Shown: piece by piece, positions 43,827-52,939 of the stretch
How positions within the stretch are numbered: the stretch's first letter is position 1
Layout of the letters: every line of letters begins with the position of its first letter
NCBI RefSeq assembly: GCF_003054225.1
Contig: NZ_QBKQ01000002.1
Span: 682,001-746,000 of the forward strand
Direction: 5' to 3'
DNA from: Christiangramia gaetbulicola
GTDB lineage: Bacteria; Bacteroidota; Bacteroidia; Flavobacteriales; Flavobacteriaceae
DNA: 64,000 bases
Notes under the pieces: generated by a model
Databases searched by the model: none
Told to the model about the DNA's origin: nothing
What the model saw: the letters and a program-made list of their open reading frames with translations, nothing else
Program-made: the position numbers and the translations under genes

Positions 43827-44219
43827 ATGAAAAGAGAATTGATTTCCAACGGCAATCCTTTAGAAGATATTATTGGCTTTAGCCGGGCCGTTAAAGTTGG
43901 ACCGTATATAACAGTGGGTGGAACCGCTCCTGTAGATGAAAATGGGAAAACTGTGGGCGTTGGAGATATTAAAATACAAACCAGAAAATGCATCGAGATC
44001 CTTAAGGCTGCTCTGGAACAAGCGGGATCGGGATTAGATGACGTGGTGCGAACCAGAATTCTTCTTACAGACATTAATAACTGGAAAGCCGCCGTGGAAG
44101 TACGCTCTGAATTTTTCAGGAAAATAAAGCCGGTAGATACGATCATGCAGGTTAGTAGTTTCGTAAACCCGGAATGGCTTATCGAGATCGAAGCAGATGC
44201 GATCATAGATGAAGCTTAG
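43827..44219 (+). CDS. RidA-fold (Rid family) protein
   Basis: 130 residues, the normal size for a trimeric YjgF/Rid protein. It contains FSRAVKVGPYITVGGTAPVD, KCIEILKAALEQAGSGLDDV and the end TIMQVSSFVNPEWLIEIEAD. The family core fold is clear. However, the position of the catalytic Arg of true RidA deaminases (A-R-x-x-V) appears to be occupied by Asp (V-D-T-I-M-Q-V). It therefore probably belongs to an Arg-less Rid subgroup, and enamine/imine deaminase activity should not be assumed. It may be co-transcribed with the upstream dehydrogenase. Confidence 0.85.
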   Translation: MKRELISNGNPLEDIIGFSRAVKVGPYITVGGTAPVDENGKTVGVGDIKIQTRKCIEILKAALEQAGSGLDDVVRTRILLTDINNWKAAVEVRSEFFRKIKPVDTIMQVSSFVNPEWLIEIEADAIIDEA

Positions 44220-44432
44220 GCTTCTCAAGCTGAATGCTAGAATTTTATGATCGCATCCAGGAAAACTCTGAATTCAGAAAATTAACCTGGTCGTGAATAG
44301 AAAAGCTGAAAGGCTAACCTATTAGAAATTCTGAGAATATTTTTGAGAAGCTATCAAAACAAAAATTAGCGATATTTACCCGGGCTTTTCAAAAGCTCAC
44401 AAGACAGGGTATAATCCTCAAGATATATTAAT

Positions 44433-44825
44433 ATGCATCAAAATAAGTTCCCGGAAAGACTATACAATTATTTAACTGAAAATACCCTTATCGAAATCAA
44501 GGGGGGAACTACCAGGGAGAATTACCTGAAGATCTGGATGGTTGAAGTTGATAAAAGACTATTTGCCAGAAGCTGGCAAAAAAGCGAAAAAAGTTGGTTT
44601 ACCGAATTTCAGAAAACCGGCATTGGAGAAATAAAGTATGGACATGAAGTAATAAAGGTAAAGGGAGAAAAAGTAGATGCCTCGAATACTATTAATAAGG
44701 ATATAAGCCAGGCATACCTCGATAAATATGATCAGCCTGAAAATTTAATATATTCTGAAGGGATCGCCCAGCCTGAATATTACGATTATACTATGGAGTT
44801 TACAATGATCGATAAGATCAAGTAA
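44433..44825 (+). CDS. DUF2255 family protein
   Basis: 130 residues, cytosolic. Pattern of the DUF2255 family (FMN-binding split-barrel relatives): LIEIKGGTTRENYLKIWMVE, where a strand-turn-strand leads to VDKRLFARSW, then EKSWFTEFQKTGIGEIKYGH and the helix NKDISQAYLDKYDQPENL. The family assignment is by these motifs. The biochemical function is unknown; related proteins bind flavin or act on nitrate-type substrates. Single gene. Confidence 0.75.
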   Translation: MHQNKFPERLYNYLTENTLIEIKGGTTRENYLKIWMVEVDKRLFARSWQKSEKSWFTEFQKTGIGEIKYGHEVIKVKGEKVDASNTINKDISQAYLDKYDQPENLIYSEGIAQPEYYDYTMEFTMIDKIK

Positions 44826-44963
44826 TGAGCACTCCCAATTGCACATAAAGAACTACTTCAGAGTAAAAATGAATTAAAATATTCTAATTCCGAATAATTC
44901 ATTCAAGATCCTCTAAAGGCATAAGGGTTAACCTTTGAAGAATCCAAGCAGTAAATTCATTCT

Positions 44964-45110
44964 TTAATGCCTGTCCTTTCCCTCCTGCACAATTTCCTTT
45001 TGAGTCTTCAGCCTGAACGTTCTTAGAATAGCCTGGTCAAAATATACTCCATCTCCATGCATATCGGCTAGCACAAAGTTCTCTCTGTTATTCTTTTGAT
45101 AAGTTTCCAT
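44964..45110 (-). CDS. Possible small protein (48 aa)
   Basis: A short reverse frame in a 700-bp gap. It starts METYQKNNRENFVLADMHGD and ends KEIVQEGKDRH. The composition is ordinary for a small cytosolic protein (both basic and acidic residues) and the frame has no rare-looking runs. No family is recognised and there are no neighbours on that strand. Presence of homologues of the same length would be needed to accept it. Confidence 0.35.
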   Translation of the reverse strand: METYQKNNRENFVLADMHGDGVYFDQAILRTFRLKTQKEIVQEGKDRH

Positions 45111-45528
45111 TTTTTATTTTAAAGATAAACTTTTTGTTTAATTATTTTTAAAAAAGGTTAAACGTTTAGAAATAATTTAACACAAATCCTACCTTGCAAA
45201 ACTCTGATTACCAACTACCCATAACTCTAACTTTTTCAATTTATTACTGTTTCTGGGGTTGGTAAGCCTTGAAATTTCAGAATAAGAAAATTACTGGATG
45301 CTCCCTCTTCTTTGAGCCTTCTAATACCCCATAAATCTCAATATAGATCTACTCCGACGTCACTGAAAATAGCATTCCAGTGTCCTTAGAATTTATTTCA
45401 AATGAATCAGTTCATTCCCTTTCTAGCGATTTTAAAATCAGTACTGGATTCGATCCATCAGCTAAAAAACATTCTGAATAATATACTTATTTTCAGTAAC
45501 TTAAAGGTTGTTTTTTAATTCCGTGATC
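45111..45528. other. Intergenic region, nothing firm
   Basis: 418 bp, AT-rich near 45,120-45,180 and otherwise featureless. It presumably carries the promoter of the amidohydrolase gene, but no convincing -33/-7 pair, hairpin or repeat was found. Confidence 0.35.
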
Positions 45529-47238
45529 ATGAAAAATTCCAGAATCCTCTTTGCTTTAATAATCTTATGCTGCTTTTTATCCCTTTCTACAGCTAATGCC
45601 CAGGAACCTGGCTCGCAGGTGAAGCTATTCCATGGCGGTGATATTCTAACGATGGCTGGTGACGAACCTTCTTACGTTGAAGCCATGGTCACAAATGGTA
45701 AGTTCATAACTTATACCGGAAGTTTAAAACAAGCTAAGGAGATCGCTGGCAAGGATTTCCTTGAGATAGATCTCAAAGGAAAGACCCTGCTGCCAGGTCT
45801 TATTGATGGTCACGCTCATTTCAGCAGTTTCGCGGTCCAGGCCATTGGCGCAAACCTACTCCCATCACCAGACGGGAAAGCTGATGATATCAATAAACTC
45901 ATTGACATTCTAAAGAAATGGAATACGCCTGAAAACCGGGAACTAACGGGATGGATCTTTGGAACGGGCTTTGACGATTCGGTATTAAAAGAAAACCGAT
46001 TTCCCACCAAAGAGGACCTGGATAAAGTAACTACAGAATATCCCGTTATGATCACTCATATTTCAGGTCATTTCTCGGTGGTTAATTCTAAAGGTCTTGA
46101 AATGTTAGGAATCACTGCGGAAACTAAAGATCCTGAAGGCGGGATCATCCGGCGAGTACCTGGCACAAAGGAACCTAATGGTGTTTTAGAAGAATTGGCT
46201 GCCTTGCCCTATATGGGAAATGGCCTCTCTCCCAAAAGTGAAACGGCCAAGATGAAGTTTTTTGAAGCTGGTCAGGAAATGGCACTATCCTTCGGTTATA
46301 CTACAGCCCAGGAAGGGAGAACTTTTCAAAACGCAGACCAGTTGATCGAAATGGCTGAAGCCGGAAAGCTAAAACTTGACGTAGTAAGTTATGTGGATTA
46401 TTCTCTGGCAGACAAATATCTTTCTACAGATTGGTATTCCAGGGATTACAAAAATCATTTCCGCTTTGGAGGTATGAAGTTAACCCTGGATGGTTCTCCA
46501 CAGGGAAGAACGGCCTGGAGAACTCAACCTTACCTGATCCCTCCAGATGGAGCCGCAAAAGATTATGCAGGATATCCTGCGATTCCCAGTGATGACGAGG
46601 TTAGTAATATCTACCGGAATGCTTTGAAGAACAACTGGCAGACACTCACGCATGCCAATGGAGATGGTGCCATGGATCAAATGATTCGAACCTTAAAACC
46701 ATTGCTTCAGGAATATGGTAATGAAGATAGAAGGTTTGTACTAATTCACGGGCAATACGTTCGAGATGACCAGTTAGATGATTTCAGCGAAATGAGAGTG
46801 ATAGGATCTTTGTTCCCACTGCATACTTTTTACTGGGGTGACTGGCATAAACAAATTATTGGAGATGAACTGGGAAATAAGATAAGCCCCATGAGAACTG
46901 CGCTAGATAAGGGTATGAAAGTTACCATTCATACCGATGCCCCTGTTGCCCTACCCAACCTAATGCGCGTGGTATGGACTGCGGTAGAACGTACCTCAAG
47001 ATCTGGAGCCATCATTGGAGAAAATGAGCGCCTCACTCCCTATGAAGCTTTAAAGGCGATCACAGACTGGAGCGCATATCAGCATTTTGAAGAAGATAGA
47101 AAAGGAACTTTGGAGAAAGGAAAGCTTGCAGATCTGGTCATCCTGGACAAAAATCCGCTTAAAGTTGATAAAGACAAAATAAAAGATATCTCCATAGTGG
47201 AGACCATTAAGGAAGGAGTTTCAGTATATCAAAAATGA
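45529..47238 (+). CDS. Secreted YtcJ-like amidohydrolase
   Basis: 569 residues from ATG at 45529 (signal peptide LCCFLSLSTANAQ); an upstream TTG gives only seven extra residues. Amidohydrolase_3 family: the LLPGLIDGHAHFSSF metal-binding H-x-H at residues 91-93, THISGHFSVVNSKGLEM, LTLDGSPQGRTAWRTQPYL, the LTHANGDGAMDQMI His, and HTDAPVALPNLMRVVWTAV with the final Asp. These fit a metal-dependent hydrolase of the imidazolonepropionase/YtcJ group acting on amide or ester bonds in the periplasm. The substrate is unknown. Confidence 0.92.
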   Translation: MKNSRILFALIILCCFLSLSTANAQEPGSQVKLFHGGDILTMAGDEPSYVEAMVTNGKFITYTGSLKQAKEIAGKDFLEIDLKGKTLLPGLIDGHAHFSSFAVQAIGANLLPSPDGKADDINKLIDILKKWNTPENRELTGWIFGTGFDDSVLKENRFPTKEDLDKVTTEYPVMITHISGHFSVVNSKGLEMLGITAETKDPEGGIIRRVPGTKEPNGVLEELAALPYMGNGLSPKSETAKMKFFEAGQEMALSFGYTTAQEGRTFQNADQLIEMAEAGKLKLDVVSYVDYSLADKYLSTDWYSRDYKNHFRFGGMKLTLDGSPQGRTAWRTQPYLIPPDGAAKDYAGYPAIPSDDEVSNIYRNALKNNWQTLTHANGDGAMDQMIRTLKPLLQEYGNEDRRFVLIHGQYVRDDQLDDFSEMRVIGSLFPLHTFYWGDWHKQIIGDELGNKISPMRTALDKGMKVTIHTDAPVALPNLMRVVWTAVERTSRSGAIIGENERLTPYEALKAITDWSAYQHFEEDRKGTLEKGKLADLVILDKNPLKVDKDKIKDISIVETIKEGVSVYQK

Positions 47239-47305
47239 GCTGAAAACAATTTTTTATATCTTTAATAGGCTATTAACTAATTCGTTATAGCATAATTTCC
47301 AGGAT

Positions 47306-47599
47306 ATGTCTGTAGAACGAGGGCCTAAAAGCCTTCATGAACATAATAAATCATTGCTGTATTCCAACCGGCCTAAGTTCAAGGAAGACATCCGTGATAA
47401 TATTTACGTTGATAAAATTAGAAATGACGGAATTGGTCAGGACAAGATTGATGAAAATCAATTGAAAAAAGTGATAGCGGAGATAAGATTCAATGCCAGG
47501 AAAGAATTATTAAAGCAATTCAAAATTCTTACGCTGTCTATTTTTATTACGATTCTCATTATGGCCTTTCTGAAAGATTACCTGGACCAAAGATTTTAG
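47306..47599 (+). CDS. Small tail-anchored membrane protein
   Basis: 97 residues. The N-terminal 70 are charged (SVERGPKSLHEHNKSLLYSN) with no signal peptide. A single C-terminal helix at residues about 74-90 (ILTLSIFITILIMAFL) is followed by KDYLDQRF, so the protein would be anchored with its N-terminus in the cytoplasm. Unknown family. It lies 65 bp after the amidohydrolase on the same strand, possibly in the same transcript. Confidence 0.6.
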   Translation: MSVERGPKSLHEHNKSLLYSNRPKFKEDIRDNIYVDKIRNDGIGQDKIDENQLKKVIAEIRFNARKELLKQFKILTLSIFITILIMAFLKDYLDQRF

Positions 47600-47866
47600 A
47601 GCAAAATTTACTAACATTCAATTCTATTGATTTCCGCTTACTGGTTTAAGCAACCCGGGATGACATATTCATATTTTAGCTAGAATTATACCTCCCATCT
47701 ACCCTATAGAACATTTGAACCATTCTTAGACCCTAGAGTTATTTTTCTACGATCAGATCTTTATGGCATTCATTTTCAGCATATAGAAATAAAAAATATT
47801 AAAAGTAAAGATCTAAATCACTAAATTTAAGACGATTAGGATGTATAACTTAAAGAATTAAAAAAA

Positions 47867-48271
47867 ATGAAATACTTACTACTGTTTATTTTTTTGTTTT
47901 CGGTATCAGGCTTTTCCCAGAATGATTCCTGGAAAAAGGTGGGAGAAAAGCTGGTAGCTTTTAAAAACGATAAAGACAACGTTCAGTTAACCGGGAACGA
48001 GCGAAATATCGATAAGGTTAAAATTAAATGTGTACAGGGTACAGTGCAGCTAAAATCGGTGACCATTGTTATGGATGATGGAGAAGAAAAGGAATATGAT
48101 GCCCGTGGAGTTGGGATCCTGACCAAAGGAATGTCTTCTACAAATTTCGCTGTACCTAATAAGGACGAAAAAGTAAAAAGGATTGAGCTGGAATATGACT
48201 CTAAAGGAGCCATGGTTATCAACAAAAGGGCGAAAGTTGAGATCTGGGGTAAGAAAGATAAAGATGATTAA
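47867..48271 (+). CDS. Secreted DUF2541-like protein
   Basis: 134 residues with a signal peptide (cleavage near SGFSQ, residue 18). The mature part is one beta-rich domain: SWKKVGEKLVAFKNDKDNVQ, KIKCVQGTVQLKSVTIVMDD, then KVKRIELEYDSKGA and a VEIWGKK end. The order of these strands resembles DUF2541 (YaaI-type) proteins, which are small periplasmic proteins of unknown role. Its stop is 42 bp before the AtoE-like gene on the same strand, which suggests co-transcription. Confidence 0.65.
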   Translation: MKYLLLFIFLFSVSGFSQNDSWKKVGEKLVAFKNDKDNVQLTGNERNIDKVKIKCVQGTVQLKSVTIVMDDGEEKEYDARGVGILTKGMSSTNFAVPNKDEKVKRIELEYDSKGAMVINKRAKVEIWGKKDKDD

Positions 48272-48313
48272 CCACATGATGCAGATCTTCAATTTTAATC
48301 TGAACAACTCAAG

Positions 48314-49711
48314 ATGATCGAAAAACTGGGAGAAAAATTAACGCACATATATTTAAAATATATGCCCAACGCGTTCGTATTCGCTATTCTCCTCACGCTA
48401 ATCACTGGGCTTGGAGCCTATTTATGGTTAGAGGTCACGGCCCTGGAGATCATCGTTTCCTGGTATGATGGTTTCTTTGATCTGCTGGCCTTTGCAATGC
48501 AAATCGTATTGATTGTAATTACTGGCTATAGCATCGCTCTATCCCCTATTGTTAAAAAAGGAATAGACTTCCTGGCCAGGTATATTACTTCACCCTGGCA
48601 GGTTTATTTCATCGTCGTATTTATGGGTTTATTGCTAACCCTCATAAGTTTTGGCTGGATCGTAATTACCTGCGTACTGGCCCGGGAACTGGCGCTGCGT
48701 GTTAAAGGCGTTAATTATCCATTTCTTACCGCCTGCGTTTATTTTTCAGCGAACACATGGGTGTCGGGATTCAGTAGTTCTATCCCATTATTGCTGAATA
48801 CGGAGAATAACTTTTTAATTAATTCTGGTATTTTGGAAGAGGTGATCCCAACCTCTTATACCCTGGGTTCAACCTTAAATATTACCATGATATTTACCCT
48901 GCTGATCCTCGCCCCACTAGTAATTCTAATCTTAAGGCCGAAAAATAGTAGCAACAAGGAAATAAGGGATCTCATGATCTCTAAAGAGACAACTAGTAAT
49001 CAAACCATCAAAGAAGAAGCTCTTAGCCTGAAGCTACCGTTCAGGTCCTATTCAGATAAAATGAATAACAGTTCTATACTCCAGATGATCATCGTAATCA
49101 TGGGGCTGGTCTACATTATTTATCATTTCAGCTCGAAGGGATTCGATCTGAATTTTAATATCATGATCTTCATTTTTATCATCTCAGGATTATTATTGCA
49201 TAAAACCCCTATGCGGTATGTCATTTCTATGAAAAGATCCAGCAGTAATGTCTCAGGAATTCTATTCCAGTATCCATTTTATGCCGGCATCATGGGCATC
49301 ATGCTTTATACGGGATTAGGAGAAAAGCTCGGGCAATTAATGGCTGCTCAGGCCACTATAGATTCCTATCCTTTTTACGCTTATCTCACCGGAGGCGTGG
49401 TGAATTTTGCTATTCCCTCGGCAGGTGGAGAGTTCGCCGTAGTGGGTCCCAGTATCATTAATGCGGTAAAAGAGATCGGTGCCGGCTTACCTGCTGTAGA
49501 AATAACTGAACTGGTTTCCAGGGCTTCCCTCGCAGTAGCATATGGTGAAAGCCTGAGTAATCTGCTACAGCCTTTTTATTTACTTCTTGTCCTGCCTATT
49601 ATGGCTGCAGGAATTAAGGTTCAGGCAAGGGATGTTATGGGTTACCTAGTGCTTCCCTTTATAATATTTTTTATTATTCAGTCCCTTCTCGTTCTTTATT
49701 GTCCTATGTAA
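48314..49711 (+). CDS. atoE: AtoE-like short-chain fatty acid transporter
   Basis: 465 residues with about 11 transmembrane helices. The start IEKLGEKLTHIYLKYMPNAF matches AtoE/TIGR00366 proteins. GYSIALSPIVKKGIDFLARY, FVVGFSWIV-like helices, STSIPLLLN-type loop (FSSSIPLLLNTENNF) and NFAIPSAGGEFAVVGPSIIN are conserved family elements, with SLAVAYGESLSNLLQPFYLL near the end. It is a putative uptake system for short-chain fatty acids in the inner membrane. It is located just behind the DUF2541-like gene. Confidence 0.9.
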   Translation: MIEKLGEKLTHIYLKYMPNAFVFAILLTLITGLGAYLWLEVTALEIIVSWYDGFFDLLAFAMQIVLIVITGYSIALSPIVKKGIDFLARYITSPWQVYFIVVFMGLLLTLISFGWIVITCVLARELALRVKGVNYPFLTACVYFSANTWVSGFSSSIPLLLNTENNFLINSGILEEVIPTSYTLGSTLNITMIFTLLILAPLVILILRPKNSSNKEIRDLMISKETTSNQTIKEEALSLKLPFRSYSDKMNNSSILQMIIVIMGLVYIIYHFSSKGFDLNFNIMIFIFIISGLLLHKTPMRYVISMKRSSSNVSGILFQYPFYAGIMGIMLYTGLGEKLGQLMAAQATIDSYPFYAYLTGGVVNFAIPSAGGEFAVVGPSIINAVKEIGAGLPAVEITELVSRASLAVAYGESLSNLLQPFYLLLVLPIMAAGIKVQARDVMGYLVLPFIIFFIIQSLLVLYCPM

Positions 49712-49812
49712 AACAGGACAAAAATTGCCGAATAGGTTTAATCTATAGCGATTCAGCAAACACCAGACTCAATTAAAATACATTTGTATCGCACACGATA
49801 TAAATTTGAAAT

Positions 49813-50244
49813 ATGAAATCAGAAATAAAAACCAGTCTTGCCCAAAACATCTTTAGAATATTACTTGCCCTGTTTATGACCTATGCGGGGTTTAGTCATC
49901 TCACCTTTAACCGGATCGAGTTCCAGGCGCAGGTTCCAGATTGGTTACCAATGAGCAAGGACCTGGTTGTAGTGCTATCCGGAATTGTAGAAATGGCTCT
50001 GGGTCTAACCCTGCTGTTCTGGAAAAAGCAACGTGTAAATATTGGCTGGGTGCTGGCCATATTCTTTGTTCTGGTATTCCCGGGGAATATTTCGCAATAC
50101 CTTGAAGGCAGGGATGGTTTTGGAGTATTGACCACAGACAGGGCTCGTTTGATAAGGCTTTTCTTTCAGCCGGTTTTGATCGCCTGGGCTTTATGGTCAG
50201 CAGGCTCCTGGAAAGCATGGCGAATGTCTAAAAAGAAGGACTGA
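49813..50244 (+). CDS. DoxX-like membrane protein
   Basis: 143 residues with four transmembrane helices. IFRILLALFMTYAGFSHLTF is the DoxX-type first helix with its F-x-H-L motif, followed by VVLSGIVEMALGLTLLFW and GWVLAIFFVLVFPGNISQYL, then a hydrophilic loop and a fourth helix. The DoxX family is linked to thiosulfate:quinone oxidoreductase and to oxidative-stress membrane complexes. Its stop TGA shares bases with the start of the next gene (TGATG), so it is translationally coupled to a MarR regulator. Confidence 0.85.
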   Translation: MKSEIKTSLAQNIFRILLALFMTYAGFSHLTFNRIEFQAQVPDWLPMSKDLVVVLSGIVEMALGLTLLFWKKQRVNIGWVLAIFFVLVFPGNISQYLEGRDGFGVLTTDRARLIRLFFQPVLIAWALWSAGSWKAWRMSKKKD

Positions 50245-50708
50245 TGAACGAAAATTTAAAATTAGAGCAACAGATCTGTTTCCCGGTATATTCGGTTTCA
50301 AGGTTGATCACCAAGGCCTATATACCATTTTTAAAAGAAATGAGTTTAACCTATCCGCAATACCTGGTATTGCTGGTACTCTGGGAATATGAGACCCTAT
50401 CTGTAAACAGTATCGGAGAAAAATTATTGCTAAATACCAATACCATTTCGCCGCTCATCCAGCGAATGGAGAAAGCAGGTCTTTTAAAACGCGAAAGGTC
50501 CACCCAGGATGAGAGGATGGTAATGGTTAAATTAACCAGCAAAGGAAAAGAGCTTAAGAAGAAAGCAAGTCCTATCCCAGAGAAACTTCTAAAAACCCTG
50601 CTCACAGATGATGTGCAGCTTGCCGATGTTATCTTGGTGAAGGACATGATGAACAAATGGATAGAAATTCTTTCAGAAAACAATAAAAAAAACCAAAAGA
50701 AGGATTAA
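50244..50708 (+). CDS. MarR-family transcriptional regulator
   Basis: 154 residues. A winged-helix MarR/OhrR-type fold with the start LEQQICFPVYSVSRLITKAY, which is common in OhrR/MgrA regulators and carries Cys10, the likely peroxide-sensing residue. LSVNSIGEKLLLNTNTISPLIQRMEKAGLLKRER forms the DNA-recognition helix and wing (shown in two parts: LSVNSIGEKLL and NTISPLIQRM), and TQDERMVMVKLTSKG is the wing hallmark. It probably represses this operon and responds to organic peroxide or quinone. It overlaps the DoxX gene by one base and precedes the oxidoreductase by 33 bp. Confidence 0.88.
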   Translation: MNENLKLEQQICFPVYSVSRLITKAYIPFLKEMSLTYPQYLVLLVLWEYETLSVNSIGEKLLLNTNTISPLIQRMEKAGLLKRERSTQDERMVMVKLTSKGKELKKKASPIPEKLLKTLLTDDVQLADVILVKDMMNKWIEILSENNKKNQKKD

Positions 50709-50741
50709 TTTACTGGTATACAAAGAGATAAAGATATAGAC

Positions 50742-51722
50742 ATGAAAGCATTACAAATAACCAAATACGGAGAGATAAAAAAAGGTCTGGCCATAAAAGA
50801 AGTAAAGAAACCAACCATAAGTTCTAAAGACATTCTTGTTAAGGTAAAAGCGGCTGGTTTGAACCCTATAGATTATAAACTGGTACAGGGACATTTAAAA
50901 GATATGGTCCCTCTTGATCTTCCCTGCACTATTGGATTTGATGTAAGCGGGGTGATCATCGAAAAGGGAAAAGACGTAAGTAATTTTGAAGTTGGAGACG
51001 AGGTATACTCGAGAGTTCCACAGGAACAAATGGGAACGGTGGCAGAATTAGTAGCCATAAACAGTGAACTTGTCGCCAAAAAACCATCGAATATTTCTTT
51101 TGAAAAAGCATCTGGCCTGCCCCTAACCGGACTAACGGCTATGCAGGCACTGGAAAGCGTTGGCATTAAAAAAGATGATAGAGTCTTGATCCATGCTGGA
51201 TCTGGAGGCGTGGGCAGCTTTGCCATTCAGTTTGCCAAAAAGAAGGGAGCCATAGTTTACACTACTACCAGTACCAAAAATGTGGACTGGGTTAAAGCTT
51301 TGGGCGCAGACCGGGTTATAGACTATACCAAAGAAGATTATAAAGAAGTTGCTAATAACCTGGATATCGTCTTCGATACTTTGGGAGATGATCACACCTT
51401 TGATGCCTTCAAAATAATCAAGAAAGGTGGAAGAGTAAGTACCATTGTAGGCCCTCCAGATGAAGAAACGGCAAAACAGATGGGCATGAAAGATTATGAA
51501 TTGCCAGAGAAACTCGCGAAACTCATCAAAGAGAAATCGGCAGTTTATAAACTAACCTGGATGCAGCCTAATGCCAGGCAATTGAACGAGATCAAGGAAA
51601 TGGTTGAAAATGGAGATATTGAACCCATAGTAGATCTTATATACTCATTCGAAGATGCCGTAGATGCCTACGAATACCTGGCTAAAGGCAAAGCAAGAGG
51701 AAAAGTGATCGTAAAGATTTAG
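50742..51722 (+). CDS. NADP-dependent quinone-oxidoreductase-like protein
   Basis: 326 residues. Medium-chain dehydrogenase/reductase without the catalytic zinc ligands. The GroES-like domain includes KVKAAGLNPIDYKLVQGH and IGFDVSGVIIEKG. The Rossmann motif VLIHAGSGGVGSFAIQFAKK near residue 150 is typical of zeta-crystallin-type NADPH:quinone oxidoreductases. It should reduce quinones or enals with NADPH. Third gene of the DoxX-MarR operon, which suggests a quinone- or electrophile-detoxification unit under the MarR regulator. Confidence 0.88.
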   Translation: MKALQITKYGEIKKGLAIKEVKKPTISSKDILVKVKAAGLNPIDYKLVQGHLKDMVPLDLPCTIGFDVSGVIIEKGKDVSNFEVGDEVYSRVPQEQMGTVAELVAINSELVAKKPSNISFEKASGLPLTGLTAMQALESVGIKKDDRVLIHAGSGGVGSFAIQFAKKKGAIVYTTTSTKNVDWVKALGADRVIDYTKEDYKEVANNLDIVFDTLGDDHTFDAFKIIKKGGRVSTIVGPPDEETAKQMGMKDYELPEKLAKLIKEKSAVYKLTWMQPNARQLNEIKEMVENGDIEPIVDLIYSFEDAVDAYEYLAKGKARGKVIVKI

Positions 51723-51755
51723 TGCATTAATATTCAAATTCAAAAAGAATAAACT

Positions 51756-52265
51756 ATGAATAGTCCAAGATATCCTAAATCGTTTTCCCATATAGGGATT
51801 ACTGTTCCAGACATTAAAAAGGCAGTGAAGTTCTATAAAGAAGTAATGGGTTGGTATATTATCATGCAACCTACTACCGTTAAAAAAGAAAAGGACACCG
51901 CCATTGGCCAAATGTGTATAGATGTCTTTGGCGAAGACTGGGAAGAGTTTGAGATCGCTCATATGTCTACTTCAGACGCCATTGGTATTGAACTTTTCTC
52001 GTTTCCGCATGGAAAAAAAGAAGCTCCGGAATTCAATCCTTTTAATACTGGTTTATTCCATTTCTGTGTTCAGGACCCGGATATTGAAGGCCTCATTGAA
52101 AAGATCGTCGCTTCTGGCGGTAAACAACGAATGCCTATTAGAGAATACTATCCTAATGAAAAGCCTTATAGAATGTGTTATGTGGAAGATCCTTTTGGGA
52201 TCGTATTCGAGATCTATACCCATAGCTATGAGCTTACTTATTCGGCCGGGGCTTATGATGAATAG
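51756..52265 (+). CDS. VOC/glyoxalase-family protein
   Basis: 169 residues. SFSHIGITVPDIKKAVKFYK is the first VOC module with His as likely metal ligand. GLFHFCVQDPDIEGLIEKIV holds the second His, and RMCYVEDPFGIVFEIYTHSY the closing Glu ligand. It is a glyoxalase/bleomycin-resistance-type metalloprotein of unknown substrate. It lies 33 bp behind the oxidoreductase on the same strand, so it is the fourth gene of the DoxX-MarR operon and consistent with aldehyde or electrophile handling. Confidence 0.88.
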   Translation: MNSPRYPKSFSHIGITVPDIKKAVKFYKEVMGWYIIMQPTTVKKEKDTAIGQMCIDVFGEDWEEFEIAHMSTSDAIGIELFSFPHGKKEAPEFNPFNTGLFHFCVQDPDIEGLIEKIVASGGKQRMPIREYYPNEKPYRMCYVEDPFGIVFEIYTHSYELTYSAGAYDE

Positions 52266-52567
52266 ATGGGATATTTAAAAATAACTGTATCCTCCTTTTT
52301 ATAAGTAGCCGGGCATATTCAAAACAAACCTTTTTAGCTGATTATCAGTTTTTTACATATATTTACTATAATAAAAAATTGTTGCAGGTAATTTCCTATC
52401 TGTACGTAAAATTCCTTTTTTACCTTTTGCCATTTGATCGAAGAACCAATAATTCTGGAATATCGCAGGTGCTTTAAAAGGAACTATTTATTGAAAAACT
52501 GAAAATTAACCTCCTCTGTTATACCTCAAATCAATTTTGAAGTATTTCAGGAAATAACTTTTGTAAT
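52266..52567. other. Intergenic region, nothing firm
   Basis: 302 bp of AT-rich sequence between the operon and a single VOC gene. No stable hairpin, repeat or ORF is seen. Confidence 0.35.
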
Positions 52568-52939
52568 ATGTCAGATTCCAATAACTTCTCTCATTCGGCA
52601 GCTATTTTACCGGTAAGTGATTTGCCTAAATCCATAGATTTCTATACCAAAAAATTGGGATTCGAAAAAACATTTGAATGGGGTGAACCTATGTATTATG
52701 CCGTCGTAAGAAAAGGTGGTGTGGGAATTCATCTTACCAAACGATCTGATGGAGGGAAACCTTCAAGATACCATCGTGCTCTGTATATTTTCGTGAATAA
52801 TATCGATGATGTCTACAAACAATGCAAAGACGAACAGATAAAAATTGTTAACGATATTGAAGATCGGGATTATAAGATGAAAGACTTTGATATAGAAGAT
52901 CCGGATGGTTTTATAATAACCTTCGGAAAAGGTGATTAA
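52568..52939 (+). CDS. VOC-family bleomycin-resistance-like protein
   Basis: 123 residues, the size of a single antibiotic-binding or glyoxalase-type module. AAILPVSDLPKSIDFYTKKL, where the first His ligand position is Ala, then YYAVVRKGGVGIHLTKRSDG with a His, and DFDIEDPDGFIITFG at the end. A metal-ligand loss at position one suggests a binding rather than an enzymatic role (bleomycin-resistance type). It overlaps the convergent cyclase gene by 4 bp. Confidence 0.85.
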   Translation: MSDSNNFSHSAAILPVSDLPKSIDFYTKKLGFEKTFEWGEPMYYAVVRKGGVGIHLTKRSDGGKPSRYHRALYIFVNNIDDVYKQCKDEQIKIVNDIEDRDYKMKDFDIEDPDGFIITFGKGD

